Source: CALEMW01 sp964343835
GTDB taxonomy: Bacteria; Krumholzibacteriota; Krumholzibacteriia; LZORAL124-64-63
Length of the DNA stretch: 64,000 nucleotides
Assembly (NCBI GenBank): GCA_964343835.1
Contig: CAYFKR010000008.1
Span: forward strand, 62,001 to 126,000
Direction of reading: 5' to 3'
The notes beneath the pieces are model-generated. The model did not search any database. It was not told the origin of the DNA and worked only from the letters and a program-made list of their open reading frames with translations. Of this stretch, positions 51,306 to 59,187 are shown one piece after another. A program made the translations under genes and the position numbers. Position 1 is the first letter of the stretch; each line of letters begins with the position of its first letter.

Positions 51306-52562
51306 TCAGTCGTGCCAGGCGCCGGTGAGGGTCTGGCTCATGGTCAGACCGCTCCCCTCCTCCTCCTCGAACTTCTTCTTCTCGCCGCCGTCGTCGCGCA
51401 CGCCCAGGTCGGTGCGGGCCCACTTGGTGGAACCGGCGGGCAGGACGGTGGTCTCGGCCTCCCAGTCGATGCCGGGCTCCTTGCGGAAGACGAAGTCGGT
51501 GCCGTCGTGGTCGATCATCACGAGATCGCCGCGGCGGATCTGCTCGCTGCAGATGTAGTGGGAGATGGGGGTCACCAGACGCTTCTCCACCACGCGCTTC
51601 AGGGGACGGGCGCCGAACTCGGGGTCGGTGCCCTCGTCCACGAGACGGGCCTTGGCGTCCGCCGAAACCTCCAGCAGGAAGGGCTCGGAGCACAGCAGGG
51701 CGCGGTGGTGGATCTGGGCGATCTGGTTGTCGAGGATGCTGTAGAGGTGCTCCTCCTTCAGCGTCCCGTAGGTGATCAGGTCGTCGAAGCGGTTCAGGAA
51801 CTCGGCCGGGAAGACCTTCTTGGCCTCGCGGTTCACGGCCTCGACGATGTCCCGGTCCATCTGCTCGCCGGTCTGGCCGGAGCTGAAGCCGATGTTGTTC
51901 TGGGACAGGTGCCGGTTCATGACCTTGCTGCCGACGTTCGAGGTGAGCACGATGATCGACCGGGTGAAGTCGACTTCCTCGTTGTTGGCGAGGATCAGGT
52001 GACCGTCCTCCAGGATGCCGAGCAGCGTATTCCACATCTTCGGGTGAGCCTTCTCGACCTCGTCGAAGAGAACGATGTTCAGGTACTGCTCGGCTTCCGG
52101 AGGGAACATCTCGCCCAGGCGGCTGCCCGCCTCGCTGATGAGTCCCGTGCGCTTCTCGATGGCCTTCAGGTGGTGCCGGTCCAGGTTCTCCTGGGCCAGC
52201 AGGGGACGGATCTCGCCGCCCACGTAACCCGGGGGCGAACCGAGGAGCTTGGAGATGTTGTAGTGCGCGGAGAATTCCTGGCAGTTGATCCGGGTGAAGG
52301 CCCGGCGGTCGCCGAAGATCGTCTCGGCGAGGCAGCGCACGGTCTCGGTCTTGCCCACGCCGGTGGGGCCGAGGAACATCATCGTCAGCAGGGGCCGGTC
52401 GGGATCGTGGATCCCGGCGATCAGCCGGCTGAAGCTGTCGGTGATGCGCGAGCTGGCGTCGGGCTGCCCGATGACCATCTCGTCCATGCGATGCTGAAAC
52501 CTGCGGAGCTGTCCACCCACCATGCCCGGCTTAAGTTCGATCACGTTCGGCACCTCGTCCAT
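51306..52562 (-). CDS. Single-module ClpB/ClpA-like AAA+ ATPase
   Basis: 418 residues, about half of ClpB. It matches only the second ATPase module: Walker A G-P-T-G-V-G-K-T (65-72), pore loop G-S-P-P-G-Y-V-G-G (108-116), Walker B V-L-F-D-E-V-E-K-A-H, sensor L-T-S-N-V-G-S, Arg finger F-L-N-R-F-D, and sensor-2 G-A-R-P-L-K-R. N-domain, first ATPase and middle domain are absent. About 30 extra residues lie between pore loop and Walker B. It may unfold proteins for a partner or be a secretion-type ATPase; partner unknown. Start ATG 52562. Confidence 0.82.
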   Translation of the reverse strand: MDEVPNVIELKPGMVGGQLRRFQHRMDEMVIGQPDASSRITDSFSRLIAGIHDPDRPLLTMMFLGPTGVGKTETVRCLAETIFGDRRAFTRINCQEFSAHYNISKLLGSPPGYVGGEIRPLLAQENLDRHHLKAIEKRTGLISEAGSRLGEMFPPEAEQYLNIVLFDEVEKAHPKMWNTLLGILEDGHLILANNEEVDFTRSIIVLTSNVGSKVMNRHLSQNNIGFSSGQTGEQMDRDIVEAVNREAKKVFPAEFLNRFDDLITYGTLKEEHLYSILDNQIAQIHHRALLCSEPFLLEVSADAKARLVDEGTDPEFGARPLKRVVEKRLVTPISHYICSEQIRRGDLVMIDHDGTDFVFRKEPGIDWEAETTVLPAGSTKWARTDLGVRDDGGEKKKFEEEEGSGLTMSQTLTGAWHD

Positions 52563-52630
52563 TCTCGCTATGGTAACCGGTTGTCGTCCCGGTCATTCGT
52601 TCCAGATGTTTCCCTTGGTCTGGAAAGCGG

Positions 52631-52673
52631 AAGCCCGCCTCTGCCCCATCATCGGACGGGCGGAGGCGGGCTT
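52631..52673 (-). terminator. Terminator of the envelope operon
   Basis: 16-bp stem (AAGCCCGCCTCTGCCC arm, one G-T wobble), 11-nt loop, 30 bases past the stop at 52703. On plus it is followed by GAGCTTTT, on minus by CCGCTTTCC. Confidence 0.7.
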
Positions 52674-52702
52674 GAGCTTTTCCCTGCAAGAAATTCCGTA
52701 TT

Positions 52703-54430
52703 CTACGGAGTCTCCACGTCGAGGTACGGGATGCAGAGGTACGGCGCCTGCTCCTGGCCGGGCCTCTCCACCCAGCGGTCGTCGATGGACGCCCGCACCG
52801 GGGAGTGGGCCTTGATGTAGGCCTCGAAGGCCTCAGCCGTGGTGATCTGGGTCAGTTCGATGCGGTCGGCCGGGATCGTGGTCAGGAAGTCCAGGCCGCT
52901 GTTGCCCTCCATGAGGAAGGAGGTGCAGACCACCCGGTATTCCTTCTCGAGATCCAGGGGCTCGCCGTTGACGAGCAGGGCGCAGCAGCGGTCCCAGTCG
53001 GGGCGGCTGCGGTCGAAGACCACCTGCAGGCCCGAGGTGCACAGGCCGCCCGAGTTGCCCCGGACCTTCCGCTCCACGATGCGGCGGATCATGGAGCCCT
53101 TCATGGTCACGAGCACCAGCTCGTTGCCGAAGGGCAGCACGCTGAAGACGTCGCGGGCGGTGATGTCGCCGGCCGGGACGTCGGCGCGCAGGCCGCCGGT
53201 GTTCTGGAACGAGAAGTCGGCGTCGAAGTGGGCGCGCATGGCGTCGGTCACGAGGTTCCCCATGACGCTGTTGGCCCCGCCGCGGGTCAGGTTGACCGAC
53301 GCGGAACCGATGACGCGGCCCATCTCGGCCTCGGTCATCTCGATGTACGGGCGCAGGGCCTCGGTCATCTCCTCGTGGGGCCAGAGCTCGTCCTCGAAGA
53401 GGGTGACCAGGGTGCCGCGGTCGTGGGGACCGGCCCAGTCGATGATCGTGCCGCTGTCGCGGTGGATCGTGAGGATGGCGTGGCCCACGCTCGAACCGTT
53501 GCCGTAGCTCTCGAAGCACATGGTGTGGTTCACGGGGTCGATCCAGGGCTCCGGATAGCCGCGATGGGTGTGGCCGCCCACGGCGAAGTCGATGCCCGAC
53601 ACCGCGTTGACCAGCTCCATGAGGTTCATGACGCCGGACTGGACGTAGCCGTAGCCGCCGCCCGCGTCGCCCTGGGTGTCCTCGGCCTCGGCCTGGCTGC
53701 CCACGATGCGGGCCCAGCCGGCATCGGGGTCGTAGGGCAGGCCCTCGTGGATCAGCAGGCCCACGATGTCCACGCCGTCGGCCCGGAGCTCGTCGCGCCA
53801 GTGCTCGATGGTCGGGGCCATGGGCTCGAACGACAGGCCCCGGATGTTGTCCGGGAACGCCATGTGCTCGGTGGCCGGCGTGCAGATGCCGATCAGGCCG
53901 AGGCGCAGGCCGCCCACGTCGAACTCGATGGTTGGCTCGCACCAGTCCACCACCTCGCCCGTGGACTCCTCCACGATGTTGGCGCAGATCCACGGCGCGT
54001 CGGTGGAGCGGGCCAGCTTCTCGCAGTTGTCACGGCCCATGTCGAAGTCGTGGTTGCCGGGCACGATGGCGTCGTAGCCGATGGTGTTGAAGAACTCCAC
54101 CACCGCCTCGCCCTTGGTCTTGGTGCCCACCGGCGTGCCCTGGAAGGTGTCGCCGGCGTCCAGGAGCATCACGTACTCCCCGGCCGCGGCGGCCCTCTCG
54201 CGCACCTCCTCCACGTAGGTCATCATGGATGCGCCGCCGCCCAGGGGGGGCGGGAAGGCGGGGTTCATGAAGCGCGCCATCTCGGGCGCGATGTGGCCGT
54301 GGACGTCGTTGGTCCACATCAGGTGCAGGGTCACCATGCCGTCGTCGTCGGCTGCCGCGGCTCCCGTCGCCCCGAGGACGACGAGGGCCAGGGCCAGCAG
54401 GACGGCGCGTGTTCCGTTCATGGTTCTCAT
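52703..54430 (-). CDS. 5'-nucleotidase / UshA family metallophosphoesterase
   Basis: 575 residues. ATG 54430 follows GGAGGAG; signal peptide to about 28. All metallophosphoesterase ligands are present: T-N-D-V-H-G-H, L-D-A-G-D-T-F, V-P-G-N-H-D-F-D, L-L-I-H-E-G, G-G-H-T-H. The C-terminal nucleotidase domain has N-T-G-G-L-R and F-S-V-L-P-F-G-N. It should dephosphorylate nucleotides or related substrates in the periplasm. Last gene of the five-gene envelope operon, 34 bases after the barrel gene. Compare the degenerate relative at 8847-10187. Confidence 0.92.
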   Translation of the reverse strand: MRTMNGTRAVLLALALVVLGATGAAAADDDGMVTLHLMWTNDVHGHIAPEMARFMNPAFPPPLGGGASMMTYVEEVRERAAAAGEYVMLLDAGDTFQGTPVGTKTKGEAVVEFFNTIGYDAIVPGNHDFDMGRDNCEKLARSTDAPWICANIVEESTGEVVDWCEPTIEFDVGGLRLGLIGICTPATEHMAFPDNIRGLSFEPMAPTIEHWRDELRADGVDIVGLLIHEGLPYDPDAGWARIVGSQAEAEDTQGDAGGGYGYVQSGVMNLMELVNAVSGIDFAVGGHTHRGYPEPWIDPVNHTMCFESYGNGSSVGHAILTIHRDSGTIIDWAGPHDRGTLVTLFEDELWPHEEMTEALRPYIEMTEAEMGRVIGSASVNLTRGGANSVMGNLVTDAMRAHFDADFSFQNTGGLRADVPAGDITARDVFSVLPFGNELVLVTMKGSMIRRIVERKVRGNSGGLCTSGLQVVFDRSRPDWDRCCALLVNGEPLDLEKEYRVVCTSFLMEGNSGLDFLTTIPADRIELTQITTAEAFEAYIKAHSPVRASIDDRWVERPGQEQAPYLCIPYLDVETP

Positions 54431-54464
54431 GGTCTCCTCCCGGATCGTCGGTCCGACGACCAAT

Positions 54465-55748
54465 CTAGAACCGATAGATGAAGGTCGCACCCAGGCGGAA
54501 GCGGTTGTCCTCCACGCGGGCCGTGGGCACGGTCTCGAAGTCCTCGGGGTACGGGAACCAGTGCTCCTGCACCGAGGAGACCTTGCCCAGCTGGGCCGAG
54601 ACGTCGAACATGCCGCCGCCGTAGGGCATGCCGATGCCGGCGGAGAACAGGCTCGCCGAGGCCTCGGTGTCCGCATACAGGTCGAAGTGGCGGAAGCCGA
54701 AGCGCACGGGCATGCCATTGTAGAACACGTGCTCCACGCCCACACGGTAGTCGCGGGTGTTCTCGTCGAAGACCTTCGTGCCGTCGTCCTCGAACTGGGT
54801 CCACTCGGTCCAGACCATCTCCAAGGTCACGACCGTGCGGGGCTCGGAACGGGGGTGATAGGCCAGGCCCATGCGGTACTGCTTGGGGTACGAGAACGTG
54901 CGGCCGACGGTCTCCCCCACCGGGTTCGCCAGGTCGGCGCCGGAGGCGGTGACGGTCTCCAGGTCGCCCTCGATGTCCACGGCCGTCTCGACCGAGGCGC
55001 CCAGGGTGAAGCGCTCGTCGGCCTCCACCAGGATGCCCGCCGTCCAGCCGAAGCCGTCGGCGTCGAGGGTCGAGTCCATGCTGTAGGTGTCGCCGGGGTT
55101 CTCGAAGACGCGCCTGTTGACGGCCCCCTCGAGGTCGGTGAACAGGTAGTGGGCCGTCAGACCCAGGCTCACCCGCTCGTTCAGGGCGTAGCCCGCGCCC
55201 AGGGCCAGGTCGCGCAGGGCGCCCGACGAGGACAGGGAACGCTCCTCCAGAATGCGGTCGCGGGGGTCGGAGAAGGAATCCGGGTCCCGCACCTGCTCCT
55301 CGAAGTCGTAGGCGAAGTCGTAGCGCTCGGTGAGCGACAGGCCGAGGCCGAAGCCCTCGCCGAAACTCCTCGCCACGGCGAAGCCGGCGTCGAGGTAGTG
55401 ATGGCGGTTGCTGGCGATGGCCGTGTCGGTGACGTAGCTGCCGAAGCTGTCGAAGAGGGGCTGGAAGCGGTCCTCGTGGTCCTGGGCCAGGGCCGCGCCG
55501 GCGTCCAGGCGCCAGGCGCCCGCCGCCGACAGGGTGGCCGGGTTGAGGACCGTGCCGAAGCCGCCGCGGTCGGCGGCCACGCCGGTGCCGCCCAGCGCGG
55601 CGATCTCTCCGCTGAGCCAGACGTCCGCCGAGCCGTAGCCGGGAGCGTCCACCGCCGAGCCCGCCCACGCGGCCGACGCCGCCGTCAGCAGGAGCGCGGC
55701 GAGGGCCGCGGTCCCGATCCGGCTCGTGTATCGCTTGTTCTGCGTCAT
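54465..55748 (-). CDS. Outer-membrane beta-barrel, FadL/OMPP1-like
   Basis: 427 residues. Signal peptide to about 29. A-L-G-G-T-G-V-A ... L-N-P-A-T-L-S near 52-75 fits the FadL/TodX or PorV-type start; amphipathic strands continue to a terminal aromatic F. It could carry hydrophobic compounds across the outer membrane. Sixteen bases after the HhH barrel gene, so co-transcribed. Confidence 0.78.
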   Translation of the reverse strand: MTQNKRYTSRIGTAALAALLLTAASAAWAGSAVDAPGYGSADVWLSGEIAALGGTGVAADRGGFGTVLNPATLSAAGAWRLDAGAALAQDHEDRFQPLFDSFGSYVTDTAIASNRHHYLDAGFAVARSFGEGFGLGLSLTERYDFAYDFEEQVRDPDSFSDPRDRILEERSLSSSGALRDLALGAGYALNERVSLGLTAHYLFTDLEGAVNRRVFENPGDTYSMDSTLDADGFGWTAGILVEADERFTLGASVETAVDIEGDLETVTASGADLANPVGETVGRTFSYPKQYRMGLAYHPRSEPRTVVTLEMVWTEWTQFEDDGTKVFDENTRDYRVGVEHVFYNGMPVRFGFRHFDLYADTEASASLFSAGIGMPYGGGMFDVSAQLGKVSSVQEHWFPYPEDFETVPTARVEDNRFRLGATFIYRF

Positions 55749-55764
55749 TCTATCCTTCTCCCTA

Positions 55765-58290
55765 TCAGAAGGTGTAGTCCATCTGCAGGCGGAACGAGGT
55801 CCAGTCCCGCGGGGCGTAGCTGCTTTCGATGTCCGCTCCGTACTGCTCGCCGTACTGGCGCACGTCCAGGTAGGTGCGCGGCAGGTTGTGGTCGCGCGTC
55901 ACCTTGAGCTGGAAGAGCATCTGGTCGGAGACGCGGCTCTCGACCTTGAACCAGTTGCGGAAGCCCCGGCCGTCCACCACCACGAACTCGTTCCCCTCGA
56001 AGTTCCAGAGGAAGCCGTTGTAGATCTCGGAGCTCAGGAGCAGCCGGATCGTCGGCGACAGGTGGTGTTCGTACATGGCCTGGAACGCGTTGGCCGGGAT
56101 GCCGGCCGTGCCCACGCCGGGCACGCCGGCGTAACTGCGGGGTTCGGCCGCCTCGGGCACGCCGCTCAGGCGCTGACGGGCGGGGAACCACACGTTGGAG
56201 GTCATGTACATGAAGCGCAGCCGGTTGTAGTTGGACAGCAGCGTGATGAGCTCGAAGCGCGACTCCCAGGAGCGGAACCAGCGCACGTCGTTCAGGTTGT
56301 CCTCTGAACGGCTGCTGTACCGGTGCCGCATCCTCAGGCGGAAGTTGAACTTGGGCTGGTACTCCACGCGCATGGTGTAGCGCGTCATGTCCGTGCCGTC
56401 GGACTTCCTCTCCCACTGGTCGAACTCGAGCCCGTTGAGGATCAGGCTGCGGCTGATCCGGTAGCGGGTCTGCAGGAACATGCCCCGCTCGGGCTTGGGC
56501 TGGGGCGTGTTCAGCGACAGCCAGCTGTAGTAGTCGTCGTTGAGGCGGTACCCCGAGTCGAGCAGGGTCTGCTCGTAGCGGCTGTCGTTGCTGAAGCCGC
56601 GGTTGTAGGGGTTGTCGTAGCCCACGTCGTAGTCGCGCCACAGGGCCAGCAGGTGCAGGTTCTCCCACTGGGCGAAGGCGTTGAGGACCAGGGCGTCGTT
56701 GCGCTCGCCCTTGAACCAGTCGGCCTTCGGGTCCTGGAGCACGCCGTACTCCCCCTGGAACGACACGTTGTCCACCACGTGCTGGAACTCGGCGCCGTAC
56801 ACGCGGCGGAACTTGTGCTCCGTCACCGTGCCGTCCTTGTCCTCGCTGCGCTCGACGCTGTTGTAGCCCTGCCAGACCTCGCTGTCGCGGGCGTCCAGGT
56901 AGCCCTGGTTCAGGCTGTACTGGCTGACCAGGGTGGTCGGGTCGGGGTCGAAGCCGCGGTTGTAGCGGGCCTCGTACGCCGTCACGCCCACGTAGGTCGC
57001 GTCGCCCAGCATGTAGCGCAGGTTGCCGCCCACCAGATCCTCCCGGAGGCCGTCGCGGCGCAGGAGGGTCGGGGTGTCCGGGGCGTCGCCGGCGCCGTAG
57101 AGACGGCCGGGCTCGTAGGCCAGGTGCTCGTCGTACCACGAGTCGTAGGGACGCGGGAACGTGGAGACCTGACGGTTGATGGTGCCGTCCGGGTTGACGA
57201 TGACGTCCCTCTTCTGCCAGCTCGCGAAGAACGTGGTGTAGAGGTTGCCGACGCGGCCCTCCATGGCGGCGCCCGTCAGGTCGTAGTCGTAGCTCCGGCT
57301 CAGATCGCCGCGCACGCCGATGGGGCGCTTGTTCCAGCCGAAGCCGGTCTTGCGGAACAGCACGTAGTCCGTGTTGTCCATGACCAGGCCCTGGCCGAAG
57401 GCCACGCGGAAGTTGCCGAAGTACAGGCCCTTGACGTGGAAGGGACCGAAGTCCTTGTCCTCCATGCCGTAGTAGGCCTTGGTGGTCTGGTTCCAGTGCT
57501 CCTCGTACATCTGACGGTCGGTGAGCACGCCCGCCTTGAACCCGTTGGTGAGGTTCAGGGTGAGCTTGTGGGTCAGGTGGAAGTCGCCGCCGTTGGGCAG
57601 GGTCGACGCGGCGATCTCCTCCTCGTCCATGGACAGCGGCGTGTTGTAGTACCGCGTCTGGTAGTTGCCGTGGACCTTGTCGCTGGCGCCGGCCTGCTCG
57701 TCCGAGTAGACCACGAAGTCGCGCAGGTTCCGGAACGACCAGTAGCGCAGCCCGTCGGCCCGGCGCAGCTGGCGCTGGGTCTCGAAACCGCCGAGGCGGT
57801 CGCGAGCCGCGATGATGTTCCGGGCGTCCACCGGCGAGACGTTCTGGAACGTCTGCAGGTCGAAGAGGTCCAGGTTGTTCACGTTGACCGGATCACGCAT
57901 GAGGTCCAGGTACTCGTCCACGAGTCCCTCGCTGGCGCCCTCCTGGCCCAGGTAACGGCTCACCTGCCGGTACGAGGCCGCCAGGCGGGCGATGGACGCG
58001 TCCTGCGGGTCCGGGGGCATGGTCGAGACCAGGGGCTTGAGGGCCGCCAGGTGCTCGGCGGTCATGCCCTCGACCTCCATGAGGTCGTAGAGGCTGCCGA
58101 AGTACCGCACGTAGGTGCGATAGTCGATGATGCTCCGCGCCACCTCCTCGGGGATCGGCAGGTCCATCACCTCGGCCATGGAGGCCCGGTTCAGGTCCAG
58201 TCGATCCGCCGGGGCGGCCGCGGCCGCTCCGCACAGGATCGCGCCCAGCAGCAGGCACGCGATCCCGACGGTCGTTCTGCGCATCGTCAC
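55765..58290 (-). CDS. Helix-hairpin-helix domain fused to a large outer-membrane barrel-like region
   Basis: 841 residues. Signal peptide to about 26. Residues about 30-185 hold ComEA-like helix-hairpin-helix repeats (L-N-R-A-S-M-A-E-V-M-D-L ... I-I-D-Y-R ... G-S-L-Y-D-L-M, and V-N-V-N-N-L-D-L-F-D-L-Q ... I-I-A-A-R-D-R-L-G-G-F). Residues about 200-841 alternate strands and turns rich in Y, R, W and D and end in Y-T-F, as in barrels. An envelope DNA-uptake role is possible by analogy to ComEA, but unproven. GTG 58290 overlaps the PorV-like stop (GTGA). Confidence 0.78.
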   Translation of the reverse strand: MTMRRTTVGIACLLLGAILCGAAAAAPADRLDLNRASMAEVMDLPIPEEVARSIIDYRTYVRYFGSLYDLMEVEGMTAEHLAALKPLVSTMPPDPQDASIARLAASYRQVSRYLGQEGASEGLVDEYLDLMRDPVNVNNLDLFDLQTFQNVSPVDARNIIAARDRLGGFETQRQLRRADGLRYWSFRNLRDFVVYSDEQAGASDKVHGNYQTRYYNTPLSMDEEEIAASTLPNGGDFHLTHKLTLNLTNGFKAGVLTDRQMYEEHWNQTTKAYYGMEDKDFGPFHVKGLYFGNFRVAFGQGLVMDNTDYVLFRKTGFGWNKRPIGVRGDLSRSYDYDLTGAAMEGRVGNLYTTFFASWQKRDVIVNPDGTINRQVSTFPRPYDSWYDEHLAYEPGRLYGAGDAPDTPTLLRRDGLREDLVGGNLRYMLGDATYVGVTAYEARYNRGFDPDPTTLVSQYSLNQGYLDARDSEVWQGYNSVERSEDKDGTVTEHKFRRVYGAEFQHVVDNVSFQGEYGVLQDPKADWFKGERNDALVLNAFAQWENLHLLALWRDYDVGYDNPYNRGFSNDSRYEQTLLDSGYRLNDDYYSWLSLNTPQPKPERGMFLQTRYRISRSLILNGLEFDQWERKSDGTDMTRYTMRVEYQPKFNFRLRMRHRYSSRSEDNLNDVRWFRSWESRFELITLLSNYNRLRFMYMTSNVWFPARQRLSGVPEAAEPRSYAGVPGVGTAGIPANAFQAMYEHHLSPTIRLLLSSEIYNGFLWNFEGNEFVVVDGRGFRNWFKVESRVSDQMLFQLKVTRDHNLPRTYLDVRQYGEQYGADIESSYAPRDWTSFRLQMDYTF

Positions 58291-59174
58291 GGCGTCTCAC
58301 CACCCCAGGCGAAGGTCATGCCGAACTGGTGGCTGGGCTTGAGGATGCCGCCGCCGCTGGAGAAGGCGTAGTCCACGCCGAAGCCCTCGAAGACGTAGCC
58401 GAAGCCGGCGGTCATCTTGTTCGGGTTCGACAGGACGCCCGCCCGCAGGGCCAGCCGGTCCAGCACGGTGAACTCGACGCCGCCGTGGTACTGGGGGTCG
58501 TAGCCCAGCGCGGACTCGATCTCGAAGACCGTCGTCACGCCGTCGTAGGGCTCGTAGGCCAGGCCTGCGTGGAGGCGCTGGGTGAGCTCCTCGTTGTCCA
58601 GGCCGATGGTCGGGTTGTTCACGTTCTTCACCATCACGCCCAGGCGGGTGCGGCGGTGGAGGGTGACCAGCAGGCCCACGTCGCCGCCCACGGCGCCGGC
58701 GTCGCCGGGGTCGATCCCGGAGACCGTCTCGCCGAACTCGAGGCGGTAGAAGTTCAGGGCCGTACCCACGTCGACGGTGGTGTGCAGGTCCTCGTACAGG
58801 CGGATGCCGTGGGCGAGGGTGAACGTGGTCTCGTTGTGGAGATCCACGCCGTCGTACGTGGTGGCGAAGCGCCGCAGGCCGAAGCCCAGGCCGCCGTAGC
58901 GGCCCACGGGCATCACGCCGCCGAAGTAGAGCTGGTCCGTGAAGTCCAGCTGGTACGGCTTGACGTAACTGTTGCCCAGGGCGTAGCCGACCTGGTTGGC
59001 CATGCCGGCGGGGTTGAAGTAGGGGGCGAAGGCATCGTCAGCCGTCGCCACGCCCGAGTCGCCCATGCCGCGGGCGCGCGGGCTCGTATCGACGTTCTCG
59101 AAAGCCGCAAGCGCCGGCCCCGCTGCGAAGCACAGGGCCAGGGCGGCGAGCGTCAGGATCGTCAGTCGCTTCAT
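58287..59174 (-). CDS. PorV/PorQ family outer-membrane protein
   Basis: 295 residues. Signal peptide to about 23. Starts with A-R-G-M-G-D-S-G-V-A-T-A-D-D-A ... Y-F-N-P-A-G-M-A, the PorV/UPF0164 signature (in Porphyromonas PorV shuttles type IX cargo), then barrel strands. ATG 59174 lies 13 bases after the LTD gene stop. Confidence 0.82.
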   Translation of the reverse strand: MKRLTILTLAALALCFAAGPALAAFENVDTSPRARGMGDSGVATADDAFAPYFNPAGMANQVGYALGNSYVKPYQLDFTDQLYFGGVMPVGRYGGLGFGLRRFATTYDGVDLHNETTFTLAHGIRLYEDLHTTVDVGTALNFYRLEFGETVSGIDPGDAGAVGGDVGLLVTLHRRTRLGVMVKNVNNPTIGLDNEELTQRLHAGLAYEPYDGVTTVFEIESALGYDPQYHGGVEFTVLDRLALRAGVLSNPNKMTAGFGYVFEGFGVDYAFSSGGGILKPSHQFGMTFAWGGETP

Positions 59175-59187
59175 GGCTCGCGTCCTC

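Noticed and set aside
51772..52002. Short plus-strand frames within the ClpB-like gene
   Set aside because: They overlap conserved AAA+ motifs on the minus strand and have no signals of their own.
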